64,000 bases of DNA from contig CAKSCV010000002.1 of the NCBI GenBank assembly GCA_934444645.1, forward strand, positions 1 through 64,000, in the 5' to 3' direction. Source of the stretch: an uncultured Eubacteriales bacterium. GTDB lineage: Bacteria > Bacillota > Clostridia > Oscillospirales > CAG-382. Of the stretch, positions 52,453 through 61,165 are shown piece after piece. Every line of letters starts with the position of its first letter. The first letter of the stretch is position 1. The notes under the pieces are model-generated. The model searched no databases. It had not been told where the DNA came from and saw only the letters and a list, made by a program, of their open reading frames with translations. Position numbers and translations under genes: made by a program.

Positions 52453-52802
52453 AGCGTTTCCTCTTGACTGGAAAGACCGTGTGCGTACAGCTTTCCGCAA
52501 GCTTCAAACATTCGAAGCCCGGTTGTCATGACAACAATTTCACAATCCTTGGCAAGCAAAAGCATTTCGTCCGACGGTTCCTTGCCGCGCACAAAGACTA
52601 CACAGTGCATGTCCATCATTTCCGCCGTGCGGATGACCTGCGGATTGACAAGACCCGTTAAAAGCACCGCCTGGTTTTTGACAAACGCGAGAACATCGCT
52701 CATCATGTCGCTGCCGCAGGCGGAACAGACTTCACTGTCAAGCAAATCCTCACAGCATAAAACCCTGGCATTCAGTAATTCCGAGATCTGCGATATTTTC
52801 AT
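52449..52802 (-). CDS. DRTGG-domain protein 2
   Basis: A 117-residue paralogue of the protein at 50377-50721, with the matching SACGSDMMSDVLAFVKNQAV core and a C-terminal strand (CEIVVMTTG). It lies 65 bases downstream of the NuoE-like gene and overlaps the RsbW-like gene. Two such modules flanking the sensor-type hydrogenase suggest a ligand-dependent switch. Confidence 0.75.
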   Translation of the reverse strand: MKISQISELLNARVLCCEDLLDSEVCSACGSDMMSDVLAFVKNQAVLLTGLVNPQVIRTAEMMDMHCVVFVRGKEPSDEMLLLAKDCEIVVMTTGLRMFEACGKLYAHGLSSQEETL

Positions 52803-52867
52803 AAGAACCTCCGTAACCTTTTATCGGTTCGGAAAACCCGAAACGGAAAAAGGCTCTTATATTGAAG

Positions 52868-53365
52868 TTATGCGTTATATTTTTCGAGAATACCGGAAAC
52901 ATCGTCCGTCACGAGACGTCCGTAAACATCTTCGTTGACAAGAAGAACCGGCGCAAGACCGCACGCACCGACGCAGCGGCAGGATTCAAGCGAGAATTTG
53001 CCGTCCGGCGTACATTCGCCTTCACCGACACCCAAAATTTCGGAAAGCTTGTTGTAAATGTCGCCGGAGCCTTTAACATAACAGGCTGTACCGAGACAGA
53101 CCGAAATATTGTAGCGTCCCTTGGGGTTGAGCGCGAACTGTGCATAGAAGGTGACGACCTCATATACCTTTTCAAGTGAAATTCCGAGACCGGCAGCGAT
53201 TTTTTCCTCGACCTCGATCGGGAGATAGCCGTAAATCTCTTGCGTTTTTTGAAGCACCGGAATGAGTGCTCCGGCTTGGCCCTTGTACGCGGAAATTACC
53301 TCGTCAAGACGCGCTTCCTGTTCCGCCGTGCCGGCGAAGGGCAGGGTAGAAATAGTGTTTGCCAT
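52868..53365 (-). CDS. hydC: NuoE-like [2Fe-2S] subunit HydC
   Basis: A 165-residue subunit with an N-terminal helical part and a thioredoxin-like domain carrying the four Cys of the [2Fe-2S] cluster (CLGTACYVKG and ESCRCVGACGLAP). It transfers electrons between HydB and HydA. It is the first gene of the ten-gene operon (TAAGGAGG upstream). Confidence 0.95.
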   Translation of the reverse strand: MANTISTLPFAGTAEQEARLDEVISAYKGQAGALIPVLQKTQEIYGYLPIEVEEKIAAGLGISLEKVYEVVTFYAQFALNPKGRYNISVCLGTACYVKGSGDIYNKLSEILGVGEGECTPDGKFSLESCRCVGACGLAPVLLVNEDVYGRLVTDDVSGILEKYNA

Positions 53366-53412
53366 TTGCTGTATTTCCTCCTTACAGAAATTGTTTTGGA
53401 ATAAACATATGT

Positions 53413-53441
53413 ATTATAGCATATATCCCCCAAAAAAGAAA
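53413..53441 (-). promoter_or_regulatory. Possible promoter of the hydrogenase operon
   Basis: Minus-strand TATAAT (53413-53418) has only a weak TTTCTT 17 bp upstream. No clear Rex-type (TTGTGAA...TTCACAA) site is seen, though the area is AT-rich. Confidence 0.35.
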
Positions 53442-53612
53442 CCCCTTTTGCGAAAAAAAACGGGATTTTTCGACTTTTTTTATGAAATTTATGTAAAATT
53501 CGCATTCACCTATCCGTTTTTTGATATATCGAAACTGCACAAACCGGAAAAATCCGTTCCTTTGGAATTCCGTCACTTTTTCGGACCAGCTATATATTAA
53601 GGGTATGAAAAA

Positions 53613-53645
53613 TCCGACAGCAATAAAACCGCTGTCGGAAATTTT
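53613..53645. terminator. Terminator of the AraC-type gene
   Basis: TCCGACAGC (53613-53621) pairs with GCTGTCGGA (53631-53639). T-runs follow on both strands, and it is best placed to end the minus-strand AraC transcript. Nothing else is seen between it and the AraC stop at 53784. Confidence 0.8.
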
Positions 53646-53783
53646 TAACCGATAAAGTACGCTAAATTATAAAACCGCCGTCGAAGAATTCCGCATAAAA
53701 AATAAGATTTTAAGAAAAAGCGATAATATCCTGATAGACAAAAGCGCTGCGTTCGATTTATAATAACCGTATCGAAAAAAGCT

Positions 53784-54602
53784 TCAGACCTCCCAGGAGA
53801 GCGACGTTTTTCTGCGGTATTCGCGCGGCGTGACCCCTGTTTCTTTTTTGAAAAGACTGCCGAAATACGACTGCCCGGAAAAGCCGCATAAAGAAGCGAT
53901 TTCGGCAAAGCCGAGCTCGGTGGTGACAAGAAGCGTTTTGGCGTGGGAAAGCCGCTTGTTTAAAAGATACCGGTGCGGCGTAAGTCCGGTGGCCGCTTTA
54001 AAAAGATTGTGAAAATAGATCTCGCTCAAATGCACATGCGACGCGATAGCCGCAAGGTCTATGTTTTCGCTGAAGCGGCTGTCTATGAAAGCAACGGCGG
54101 CCTTGACGGTATCGGTGTTGCAGCGATTCAGCCGGCTTGAAAGCTTCAGGGTGTGCTGCTCGCTTAAGAGCAGCGACAATAGCTCAAGCAGCTTGCTCTG
54201 CACGAAAATGGAAGCGGCTTCGGTCGGTTCGAGCGTGGCGGCGATCAGCCGGTTGAAGCAGTCGGCGTACAGCTCCCGGTTATTTAGCGTGACTAAGTCG
54301 GGAAGCCGGTCACATAGGCTTTTGAAATAAGCGTCGTCTGCCAAGAAATGGATAAAAAGGCATTTATACGGCAGCTCGGTATAGCGCACCTGTCCGGGCT
54401 TTGCACAAAGTATTTTTTCGGTGTCCACGGCAAAACGGCTTTCGTTCATATGGGAAAAGCCTTTGTTTTCGAGCGGCAGTTCAATTTCGTATACCGATAC
54501 GCGCCGGATTTTTGTGCGCTTTTGGTCGGCAGGATAAATAAGAGAGCTGTCAAAAATGCCGGCGTTAATGAGAGTCGGCAGATAGCATTTGGACTTGTCC
54601 AT
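53784..54602 (-). CDS. AraC-family regulator of the adjoining catabolic genes
   Basis: A 272-residue protein with an N-terminal cupin-like sensor (about 1-150) and a C-terminal pair of AraC helix-turn-helix units (about 170-270; DLAAIASHVHLSEIYFHNLFK and GFAEIASLCGFSGQSYFGSLFKKETGVTPREYR). It is divergent from the dehydratase gene, with 89 bases between the starts, and is probably its activator, responding to a sugar. Its own consensus promoter is at 54635-54663. Confidence 0.9.
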   Translation of the reverse strand: MDKSKCYLPTLINAGIFDSSLIYPADQKRTKIRRVSVYEIELPLENKGFSHMNESRFAVDTEKILCAKPGQVRYTELPYKCLFIHFLADDAYFKSLCDRLPDLVTLNNRELYADCFNRLIAATLEPTEAASIFVQSKLLELLSLLLSEQHTLKLSSRLNRCNTDTVKAAVAFIDSRFSENIDLAAIASHVHLSEIYFHNLFKAATGLTPHRYLLNKRLSHAKTLLVTTELGFAEIASLCGFSGQSYFGSLFKKETGVTPREYRRKTSLSWEV

Positions 54603-54634
54603 AATATCACCCGAAACAGTAAGATTTTGATATA

Positions 54635-54663
54635 AGTATAGTGTTTTTTGCAGATTTTGTCAA
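54635..54663 (-). promoter_or_regulatory. Promoter of the AraC-type gene
   Basis: Minus-strand TTGACA (54658-54663), a 17-bp spacer and TATACT (54635-54640). An inverted repeat TGCAGA...TCTGCA (about 54650-54670) covers the -35 box and could be its binding site. Confidence 0.75.
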
Positions 54664-54691
54664 GTCTGCAAGTGAAAGGAGAGAAACCCGA

Positions 54692-55852
54692 ATGAAAGTC
54701 ACGGATGTAAAGACCTTTGTGACCGATTGTTTCCGCACCAATTGGGTGTTTGTCAAGGTGTATACCGATGCCGGAATCGACGGCGTCGGAGAAGCAACGC
54801 TCGAATATAAGGAAAAGGCGCTTGTCGGAGCAGTCGAGCATATTCGCGAATACTTGCTCGGAAAAGACCCGACGCAGATCGAGAATCATTGGCATACCAT
54901 TTACCGCGACGCGTATTGGCGCGGCGGCGCGGTGCTTATGTCGGCACTGTCGGCGGCGGAATGCGCGCTGTGGGATATTTTAGGCAAAAGCCTGAACGTG
55001 CCGGTCTATACGCTTCTCGGCGGAAAAGTGCGCGATAAAGTGCGCATTTATGCCAACGGTTGGTTTAGCGGTGCAAAAGAGCCGGCAGAATTCGGCGAGA
55101 AAGCAAAAATTGCAGCAAAGCGCGGGATCACCGCGCTCAAATGGGATCCGTTCGGAAAAAATTATTTAACGATTTCGAATGCCGAACTTGATAAAGCGCT
55201 TCGGTGTGTGGACGAGGTGCGGCGGGCCGTCGGAACTTCGGTCGATCTGCTCATTGAGGGACACGGCCGCTTCAACCTTCCGACGGCGGTGAAGATCGCC
55301 AAAGAGTTGGAGTGCTTCAAACCGATGTTTTTCGAAGAGCCTGTGCCGCCGGATAACCTTGACGCGCTGAAAGAAGTCAAAATGCGCTCACCGGTATCGG
55401 TTTCTGCCGGAGAACGGCTGTATACGCGCTGGGATTATAAGCGGATGTTCGATTTAATGGCCGCCGACTATATCCAACCGGATGTGTCGCACGCCGGCGG
55501 TATTCTGGAGCTAAAGAAGATAGCCGCCGAATCGGAGTGCCGGTATATGGGATTTGCGCCGCACAATCCGTCCGGACCCGTTGCGTGCGCGGCAACCTTG
55601 CAGCTTGCGGCCTGCTGTCAGAATTTTGAGATACTTGAGATTATGTATTCCGACGTCGATTACCGTGGAGATTTGACCGATGAAGCACTTGTCTATTCCG
55701 ACGGCTGCATTGCCATCCCGGAAAGACCGGGTATCGGCATTACGATAAACGAAGCCGAATGCCTGAAGCATCCCTATAAGCCGCATACGCTACGCCACTA
55801 TACCGGCACTCTTACCGATATCCGACCGGCAAAGACCGAATTTTACTTTTAA
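54692..55852 (+). CDS. Enolase-superfamily sugar-acid dehydratase (galactonate dehydratase-like)
   Basis: This 386-residue enzyme belongs to the mandelate racemase/muconate lactonising group. The metal-ligand and acid/base segments (IEGHGRF near 190, FFEEPVPPDN, VSAGERL) and the C-terminal HNPSGPVACAA fit the D-galactonate dehydratase branch. The start at 54692 follows AAAGGAGAG. It likely dehydrates a sugar acid made by the SDR encoded downstream, giving a 2-keto-3-deoxy acid. The exact sugar is not shown by sequence. Confidence 0.85.
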   Translation: MKVTDVKTFVTDCFRTNWVFVKVYTDAGIDGVGEATLEYKEKALVGAVEHIREYLLGKDPTQIENHWHTIYRDAYWRGGAVLMSALSAAECALWDILGKSLNVPVYTLLGGKVRDKVRIYANGWFSGAKEPAEFGEKAKIAAKRGITALKWDPFGKNYLTISNAELDKALRCVDEVRRAVGTSVDLLIEGHGRFNLPTAVKIAKELECFKPMFFEEPVPPDNLDALKEVKMRSPVSVSAGERLYTRWDYKRMFDLMAADYIQPDVSHAGGILELKKIAAESECRYMGFAPHNPSGPVACAATLQLAACCQNFEILEIMYSDVDYRGDLTDEALVYSDGCIAIPERPGIGITINEAECLKHPYKPHTLRHYTGTLTDIRPAKTEFYF

Positions 55853-55866
55853 GGAGATTTGAAGCC

Positions 55867-56682
55867 ATGAAACGATTTGAAATTAAAGACCACGAACCGA
55901 GCCTGCTTCCGGAGGGCAAGTGGTGTCTTGCTTGGGCAGACGAATTCGACGGAACTGCGCTTGACCGCACAAAATGGGATTTCCGCTTGAACTATTGGGG
56001 AAGACCGAATCCGGCCTATACCGATAAAGGCATTGTACTTGACGGCAAGAGCTGTATCGAGCTGCACCGCACCGCACACGACGGCTGTTATGTTTCGCCG
56101 CAGCTTCAGACCGGCTCAAACTCTTTCGATGTTCCAAAGACCTCCGCCGTGAATCCTTGGGGACAGAACGACATTTGGCCGCTCGGCGAGTTGTCTGAAC
56201 CGAAGTTTATGCACCGGTATGGGTACTATGAATGCCGCTGTAAGTTTCAAACGTATCCGGAGGAAATGTGGAGCGCATTCTGGATGCAGTCGCCGAGCAT
56301 CGGAACGGCCTATGACCCGACCTATTGCGGTATCGAATGCGACATTATGGAGTGCTTCAAAGCCGGTGAATGCACCACCGGCAACATCATGGGCGGTTAC
56401 GGCAGGCAGCTTCGCGAGGAGGCGCGCGTACACTATCCGATTCAAGATACAAAAGACGGTTTTCACCGCTTCGGGATGGATTGGACGCCGCAAGGGTATA
56501 CCTTTTATTGCGACGGAGAAATTGTTTCCCAAACGAGTGAACATGTGTCGCATGTGCCGGAATTTTTGCTTCTGACAACTGAGGTTCAAGGGTATCGGTC
56601 AAATGCTCCGCTAAAGGTCGGAGAAACGTTTGCCGACGACGCATTTATTGTGGATTATGTGCGTGTATTCGACCGCATATAG
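55867..56682 (+). CDS. Glycoside hydrolase family 16-like enzyme
   Basis: A 271-residue jelly-roll enzyme with the GH16 catalytic motif ExDxxE as GIECDIMECF (near residue 158; Glu, Asp, Glu in order). WADEFDGTALDRTKW at the start and YTFYCDGEIV later are typical of the family. There is no signal peptide, so it acts on imported oligosaccharides, which is unusual for GH16. It is 14 bases downstream of the dehydratase gene. Likely substrates are beta-1,3-linked glucans or galactans, but the family is broad. Confidence 0.88.
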   Translation: MKRFEIKDHEPSLLPEGKWCLAWADEFDGTALDRTKWDFRLNYWGRPNPAYTDKGIVLDGKSCIELHRTAHDGCYVSPQLQTGSNSFDVPKTSAVNPWGQNDIWPLGELSEPKFMHRYGYYECRCKFQTYPEEMWSAFWMQSPSIGTAYDPTYCGIECDIMECFKAGECTTGNIMGGYGRQLREEARVHYPIQDTKDGFHRFGMDWTPQGYTFYCDGEIVSQTSEHVSHVPEFLLLTTEVQGYRSNAPLKVGETFADDAFIVDYVRVFDRI

Positions 56683-56700
56683 AAAGGTGGCAGATTATTT

Positions 56701-57510
56701 ATGAAAAAAGCTATGCTTGTGACCGGCGGCACAGTCGGAACAGGACTTGCGTGTGCGCACCGTTTTGCTTCCGAAGGCTATGCGGTACTTATCACCAGCC
56801 GCGACGGCGTGCGCGCCGAAAAGGCGGCAAAGGAAGTGGCAGAGGAGCACGGCGTTTTTGCACGCGGCTATGAGCTTGCAGTCGGAAACGAACAGGCCGT
56901 TATCGATCTGTTTTGCGATATCGATAAGAACGGCATTTTTGCCGAAACCGTGATTCTCAATTCCGCCAATATGGGCTTTGGCAATGACCCGGCCACGGGC
57001 ATGGATTTCTTTACAGTACCGGTGGAGGAATTTGCCGGCGTTTTCGAAACCAATCTCGTCTGGAATTTTACTATCGTGCGGCAGGCGGCGCTTCGTATGC
57101 GTGAACACCGTAAGGGCGCGATTGTTTTTATCAGCTCCAACACGGCCTACCGTGCCATTCCGAACCGCAGTGCGTACTGTGCCTCTAAGGGCGGTATCAA
57201 CGCCATGAGCCGTGCGTTCGCGGTGGATTTGGGATCATACGGAATCCGTTCCAATGTGGTGCTGCCGGGGACTATCAAAACCGAACGCTGGGTGAAAATG
57301 GGGGATAAGCAAATCGTCAACGGCGCCCTAACGCCGCTCGGTGATATTTCCGATTTTGAAGATATCGCAAACGCCGCATGGTATTTAGGCAGCGACGAAT
57401 CCAAAAACGTCACCGGTACGGAAATTGCCGTGGATGGCGGTATGAGCGTTCAGCTCTATCCGCAGGTTATCGGAGAGTATAAAAGAAAAGCGGCGAAAAA
57501 CGGATTATAA
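56701..57510 (+). CDS. Short-chain dehydrogenase/reductase
   Basis: A 269-residue Rossmann enzyme. The nucleotide motif TGGTVGTGL is near residue 8, the catalytic Ser is in FISSNT, and Tyr/Lys are in YCASK (near 160), with the usual C-terminal GGMSVQLYP. It probably oxidises a sugar or sugar lactone for the dehydratase. It starts 18 bases after the GH16 gene with GAAAGGTGG upstream. Confidence 0.88.
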   Translation: MKKAMLVTGGTVGTGLACAHRFASEGYAVLITSRDGVRAEKAAKEVAEEHGVFARGYELAVGNEQAVIDLFCDIDKNGIFAETVILNSANMGFGNDPATGMDFFTVPVEEFAGVFETNLVWNFTIVRQAALRMREHRKGAIVFISSNTAYRAIPNRSAYCASKGGINAMSRAFAVDLGSYGIRSNVVLPGTIKTERWVKMGDKQIVNGALTPLGDISDFEDIANAAWYLGSDESKNVTGTEIAVDGGMSVQLYPQVIGEYKRKAAKNGL

Positions 57511-57546
57511 CAGAGAAATTCATGGTGTTTTTCGTGCGTGTGATGT

Positions 57547-57575
57547 TTGACTTTTTCGGAACAGTGCAGTATAAT
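57547..57575 (+). promoter_or_regulatory. Promoter of the PHP-domain gene at 57649
   Basis: TTGACT (57547-57552), a 17-bp spacer and TATAAT (57570-57575). Confidence 0.8.
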
Positions 57576-57648
57576 CGGGTTTACTTGAAACGGCTTCTGC
57601 CGCTTGTCAAAACGAAAAACCACAAACTTTCAAACGGAGGAAAGTGCC

Positions 57649-58545
57649 ATGTACAAAGCTTCAGACGGAAAATGCTACTATAAAGTCGGGTTGCATATCC
57701 ACACCAATTTGTCGGACGGCGCGGTATCGCCCGAGCAAATGGCAAAGATCTACCGGGCGGCAGGATTCGACGCCGTGGCAATCACCGACCATTGGGTCTA
57801 TCATCCGCAGGGCGAGATCGGCGGTCTGACGATTCTTTCCGGCTGCGAATACAATATTGATTTCGATAATCGGGATACCGCAGACGGAATTATGCACATC
57901 GTCGGCATCGGTATGAAAACAAAACCGGATTTGGACGAAAAAACGGCACGCCGCCAACAGGTCATCGACGCAATCAACGCCTGCGGCGGCATGGCTGTTT
58001 TGGCGCATCCGTATTGGTCGCTCAACACCAAAGAGGACGTAGAGGCACTTCATGGCTTCTCGCTTCTTGAAATCTACAATTCGGTTTCCGACGCACATCA
58101 AAGCGTCCGTCCGTATTCGGGATATCTCGTGGATGTCCTTGCCAACGACAGATATGTGCTGCCGCTCATTGCCACGGACGACACGCACTATTACGACGGT
58201 ACGGACGATGCAAAGTCGTTTCTGATGGTGGAGGCGGACAGCAGCTCGGCAGAGGATATTTTAAGCGGTATCCGTGCATCGCGTTTTTACGCCTCGCAAG
58301 GCCCGGAATTATATGTTAAGCAGACCGGAGAGGGAGGAAGAACCATAAGTGTTCGGTGCAGCCCTTGTTCGCTTATCAGCTTTGTTACGAATGCGTCTTG
58401 GTCAAAGAACCGCGTGTTCCGCGGCGAAAATTTAACAAGTGCGGAATACACGATGCAGGATTTCGATAAGTGGGTTCGCATAGAGATAAAGGATGCCGAA
58501 GGCCGTTTTGCCTGGAGTAACGTTATTTCCTTTTTCTCAAACTGA
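57649..58545 (+). CDS. PHP-domain metal-dependent phosphoesterase
   Basis: This 298-residue protein has the PHP motifs GLHIHTNLSDG (near residue 15), AITDHWVYH (near 42), GCEYNIDF, LAHPYWS and the late IATDDTHYY. The C-terminal about 80 residues form a beta domain (ISVRCSPCSLISF). It is related in fold, not closely, to the PHP protein of the hydrogenase operon. It has its own promoter and terminator. Its substrate is unknown; a sugar phosphate is possible given the neighbours. Confidence 0.82.
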   Translation: MYKASDGKCYYKVGLHIHTNLSDGAVSPEQMAKIYRAAGFDAVAITDHWVYHPQGEIGGLTILSGCEYNIDFDNRDTADGIMHIVGIGMKTKPDLDEKTARRQQVIDAINACGGMAVLAHPYWSLNTKEDVEALHGFSLLEIYNSVSDAHQSVRPYSGYLVDVLANDRYVLPLIATDDTHYYDGTDDAKSFLMVEADSSSAEDILSGIRASRFYASQGPELYVKQTGEGGRTISVRCSPCSLISFVTNASWSKNRVFRGENLTSAEYTMQDFDKWVRIEIKDAEGRFAWSNVISFFSN

Positions 58546-58592
58546 TAAGGCAACGTGTATACACAGTTTAACGCAATAAAATATGATCAGAC

Positions 58593-58618
58593 AAAACGCT
58601 CATATACGGGCGTTTTTT
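58593..58618 (+). terminator. Terminator of the PHP-domain gene
   Basis: AAAACGCTC pairs with GGGCGTTTT (with a G-T pair) around ATATAC, and six Ts follow. It isolates the next operon. Confidence 0.85.
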
Positions 58619-58682
58619 GTTTGCACATTGTAAAAAAACAAGAAAAATTAACAATTGCCTTGCTATTTTTTTGTCAAACTAC

Positions 58683-58711
58683 TTGAAAAATCCGGAAAAG
58701 CGGTATATAAT
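58683..58711 (+). promoter_or_regulatory. Promoter of the carboxyltransferase/sodium-pump operon
   Basis: TTGAAA (58683-58688), a 17-bp spacer and TATAAT (58706-58711). The predicted leader is about 65 bases. Confidence 0.75.
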
Positions 58712-58781
58712 AATTTTTATAATGGGGGATAAGTTGGAGCAACTATTATTACCATTTGAATTCACATATGGAGGTAAACCT

Positions 58782-60269
58782 ATGGATTTACAGAAAAGAA
58801 GCGATATGCTTGCCAAAGCCAAGAAAATGCTTTCTGACAAATCCGCTGCGGCAGAGCTTCATAAAAACGGTAAAAAGACCGCCTATGAACTCATGAACGC
58901 TCTGTTTGACGACGGCACTTTCTCGGAAATCGGTGCTTTTGTAAAAGCATATGCCAACGAACTCGGAACAAGTGACATCGCACAGTATGAAGGCGTTATC
59001 TGCGGCTACGGTGCCGTAGACGGCAGACTTGTTTTTGCCTATGCGCAAGATGCTTCCCGTGCCGGCGGCGTCTTTACCAAGGCGGCTGCGGCAAAAATCG
59101 ATTCGCTTTATGAGCTGGCACTCAAAAACGGCGCACCCGTTGTTTCCATGCTTGATTCGCGCGGAGCAGCCGTGACCGACGGTGTCGATGTGCTGGCAGG
59201 CTACGGCAGCGTTATGAAGAAAGCGGCGTCCGTTAAGGGCAAGATTCCCCAGATTGCCGTCATTGTCGGCAGTGCGGTCGGTGCAGGTGCCGTGATTACC
59301 GCTATGGCGGATGTTTCCGTTATTTGCGAAAACGCCTCCCTCTCGGTCACTCCGGCCAATGTGCTTGCCGCAAACGGCGCACAGAAGCAGGTCGGCAGTG
59401 CGGAATATGCCGCCGAAGAAGGTTTGGTCTCCGACAAAGCTGCAACGCCGGACGAAGCACTTGCAAGTGCCAAACAGATCCTTGCTTATCTTCCTTCCAA
59501 TAAACTTGATAAAAACGTCTATGCCGGTGCGGAGGACGATCCCAACCGCGCAACGCCTGAAATTGCTGCTGTTACAGCCAAAGCCGACTACGACGTACAC
59601 GCCGTTATCGCGTCTGTTGCCGACGGCGGTATTTATAAGGAACTGACTGCTGCAAAAGCAAAATCCATGGTGACCGCCTTTGCCTTTATCAACGGGCTTC
59701 CGTGCGGCATTATCGCCAATAACCCTGCCGAACATGAAGGCAAGCTCTGCGCCGGTGCGTTGCGCAAGGCTGCAAGCTTTGCCGCTTTATGCGATTCCTT
59801 CGGCGTACCGATGTTAAACCTTGTCGGCACGGTCGGCTTCAGCGAAAAGTGCGAAGCAAACGGCGGCCGCATTGCCGAGCTTGCCGCAGCTCTTGCCAAG
59901 ACCTATGCGTGTGCAACCGTTCCGGTCATCACCGTGAACCTCGGCGACGCTTACGGCACGGCTTACACGATTATGGGCTCAAAGTCCCTCGGTGCAGACC
60001 TCGTCTATGCGCTCGACAGTGCCAAAATCGGCGTGTTGAAGCCGTCTTCGTCGGTTGCCATGATGTGGTCGGAAAAGCTTGCCGGTTCCAAGACGCCGCT
60101 TGAAAAGCGCAAGAGCCTTGAAGAGGATTGGGAGCTTTACAATACCACGCCGATCCTTGCGGCAAATGCCGGTCAGATTGACGACATCATTCCGGCAGAG
60201 CTTCTTCGTGCCAAGGTCGCTTCGGCACTCGAAATGCTCTCGATGAAATCCGAATTCATCAAGCTTTGA
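58782..60269 (+). CDS. 12S/PCC-beta-type carboxyltransferase subunit, divergent
   Basis: A 495-residue protein of the carboxyltransferase family that moves CO2 between biotin and an acyl-CoA (as in methylmalonyl-CoA decarboxylase alpha or the transcarboxylase 12S subunit). Start 58782 follows GGAGG; upstream in-frame ATGs lie too close to the promoter. Two crotonase-like halves are visible, with MLDSRGAAVTDGV and GSAVGAGAV in the first and AYGTAYTIMGSKSLGADL in the second. The usual SGGARIQEG, GGAAGG and AYGGAYDVMGSK glycines are altered, so the oxyanion holes differ from the standard family and the substrate may too. First gene of the operon. Confidence 0.82.
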   Translation: MDLQKRSDMLAKAKKMLSDKSAAAELHKNGKKTAYELMNALFDDGTFSEIGAFVKAYANELGTSDIAQYEGVICGYGAVDGRLVFAYAQDASRAGGVFTKAAAAKIDSLYELALKNGAPVVSMLDSRGAAVTDGVDVLAGYGSVMKKAASVKGKIPQIAVIVGSAVGAGAVITAMADVSVICENASLSVTPANVLAANGAQKQVGSAEYAAEEGLVSDKAATPDEALASAKQILAYLPSNKLDKNVYAGAEDDPNRATPEIAAVTAKADYDVHAVIASVADGGIYKELTAAKAKSMVTAFAFINGLPCGIIANNPAEHEGKLCAGALRKAASFAALCDSFGVPMLNLVGTVGFSEKCEANGGRIAELAAALAKTYACATVPVITVNLGDAYGTAYTIMGSKSLGADLVYALDSAKIGVLKPSSSVAMMWSEKLAGSKTPLEKRKSLEEDWELYNTTPILAANAGQIDDIIPAELLRAKVASALEMLSMKSEFIKL

Positions 60270-60299
60270 TGAATCTGTAAGTATGGTGGTGAAATTATA

Positions 60300-60686
60300 A
60301 TGATACAAACTTTGGCTGTAAACTTCAAAGAACCTTTTGCAAACGCCGCTGACGCTCTCGGCTACGGACTTCCGTTATCCCTGTTCGGCTTTGCCGTCGT
60401 GTTCTTTGTACTTGCTCTGCTGTGGGGAATTTTAACGCTGTTTAAGCTGTTTTTCTATACCATCCCCAACAATAAGAAAAATTCCGGTTCTTCCGCACCT
60501 GCAAAGGACTCCTCCTCTGTTCAGAAAATGGAGATGACCTCCTCCGGTGCGGCCGCTGCCGTTCTCGATCCGTCGCTTGCGGATAACGAGATTGTCGCGG
60601 CCATTACCGCAGCCATCGAAGCGTTCCGTTCGCAGAACGGCTCGGTCGGCGGCTTCCGCGTGGTATCCTTCAAAAAGAGAAAATAA
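60300..60686 (+). CDS. oadG: OadG-family gamma subunit
   Basis: A 128-residue membrane protein with one hydrophobic helix (about residues 25-52, FGFAVVFFVLALLWGI) and a soluble, Ser/Ala-rich tail. The ADNEIVAAITAAIEAFR segment is typical of OadG C-termini. It holds the carboxyltransferase to the OadB subunit. It lies 30 bases after the 12S-type gene. It is much longer than its paralogue at 36240-36392. Confidence 0.85.
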   Translation: MIQTLAVNFKEPFANAADALGYGLPLSLFGFAVVFFVLALLWGILTLFKLFFYTIPNNKKNSGSSAPAKDSSSVQKMEMTSSGAAAAVLDPSLADNEIVAAITAAIEAFRSQNGSVGGFRVVSFKKRK

Positions 60687-60725
60687 GTTTTGTTCGGTAT
60701 AACCGAAAGATAGGAGAATATGAAA

Positions 60726-61136
60726 ATGGCTAAACAGTATAGTGTTACCGTAAACGGAACGGTTTACGATGTTATTGTTGAAGAACTCGGCGCGTCGGCA
60801 GCTCCGGCTCCCGCTGCCGCTCCCAAAGCCGCTCCGGCACCTGCCGCAGCACCCGCAGCCGCTCCGGCTCCTGCCGCAGCACCCGCACCGGCAGCCGCTC
60901 CCGCACCTGCCGCAACCGGCGCAGGCGAGAAGATCGAAGCACCGCTTAACGGCACCGTTCTAAGCGTCAATGTCGCTGTCGGCGCAGCAGTCAAGAGCGG
61001 CGAAACGCTTTGCGTTCTTGAAGCAATGAAAATGGAAAACGAGATCGTTGCACCGCGCGACGGTAAGATCACTTCTGTCGCTGCACAGAAGGGTGCAACC
61101 GTTGCTCCGGGTGATGTGCTCTTTACCATTGCATAA
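60726..61136 (+). CDS. Biotin carrier protein
   Basis: A 136-residue 1.3S-type carrier. A short N-terminal beta segment is followed by an Ala/Pro-rich flexible linker (about residues 23-68) and a biotinyl domain with EAMKMEN, whose Lys is the biotin site. The ATG at 60726 is preferred over 60720 because it gives 9 bases to AGGAG. The linker lets biotin reach both carboxyltransferases and OadB. Confidence 0.95.
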   Translation: MAKQYSVTVNGTVYDVIVEELGASAAPAPAAAPKAAPAPAAAPAAAPAPAAAPAPAAAPAPAATGAGEKIEAPLNGTVLSVNVAVGAAVKSGETLCVLEAMKMENEIVAPRDGKITSVAAQKGATVAPGDVLFTIA

Positions 61137-61165
61137 GCGCGTCGCGGAAACAGAGGTGCTTATAA

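Noticed and set aside
53366..53450. Rex (NADH-sensing) operator upstream of the hydrogenase operon
   Set aside because: No TTGTGAA...TTCACAA-like inverted repeat was found; only AT-rich sequence.
58788..59735. Minus-strand 315-residue open frame
   Set aside because: Antisense to the 12S-type carboxyltransferase; Cys/Phe/Gly-rich shadow composition.
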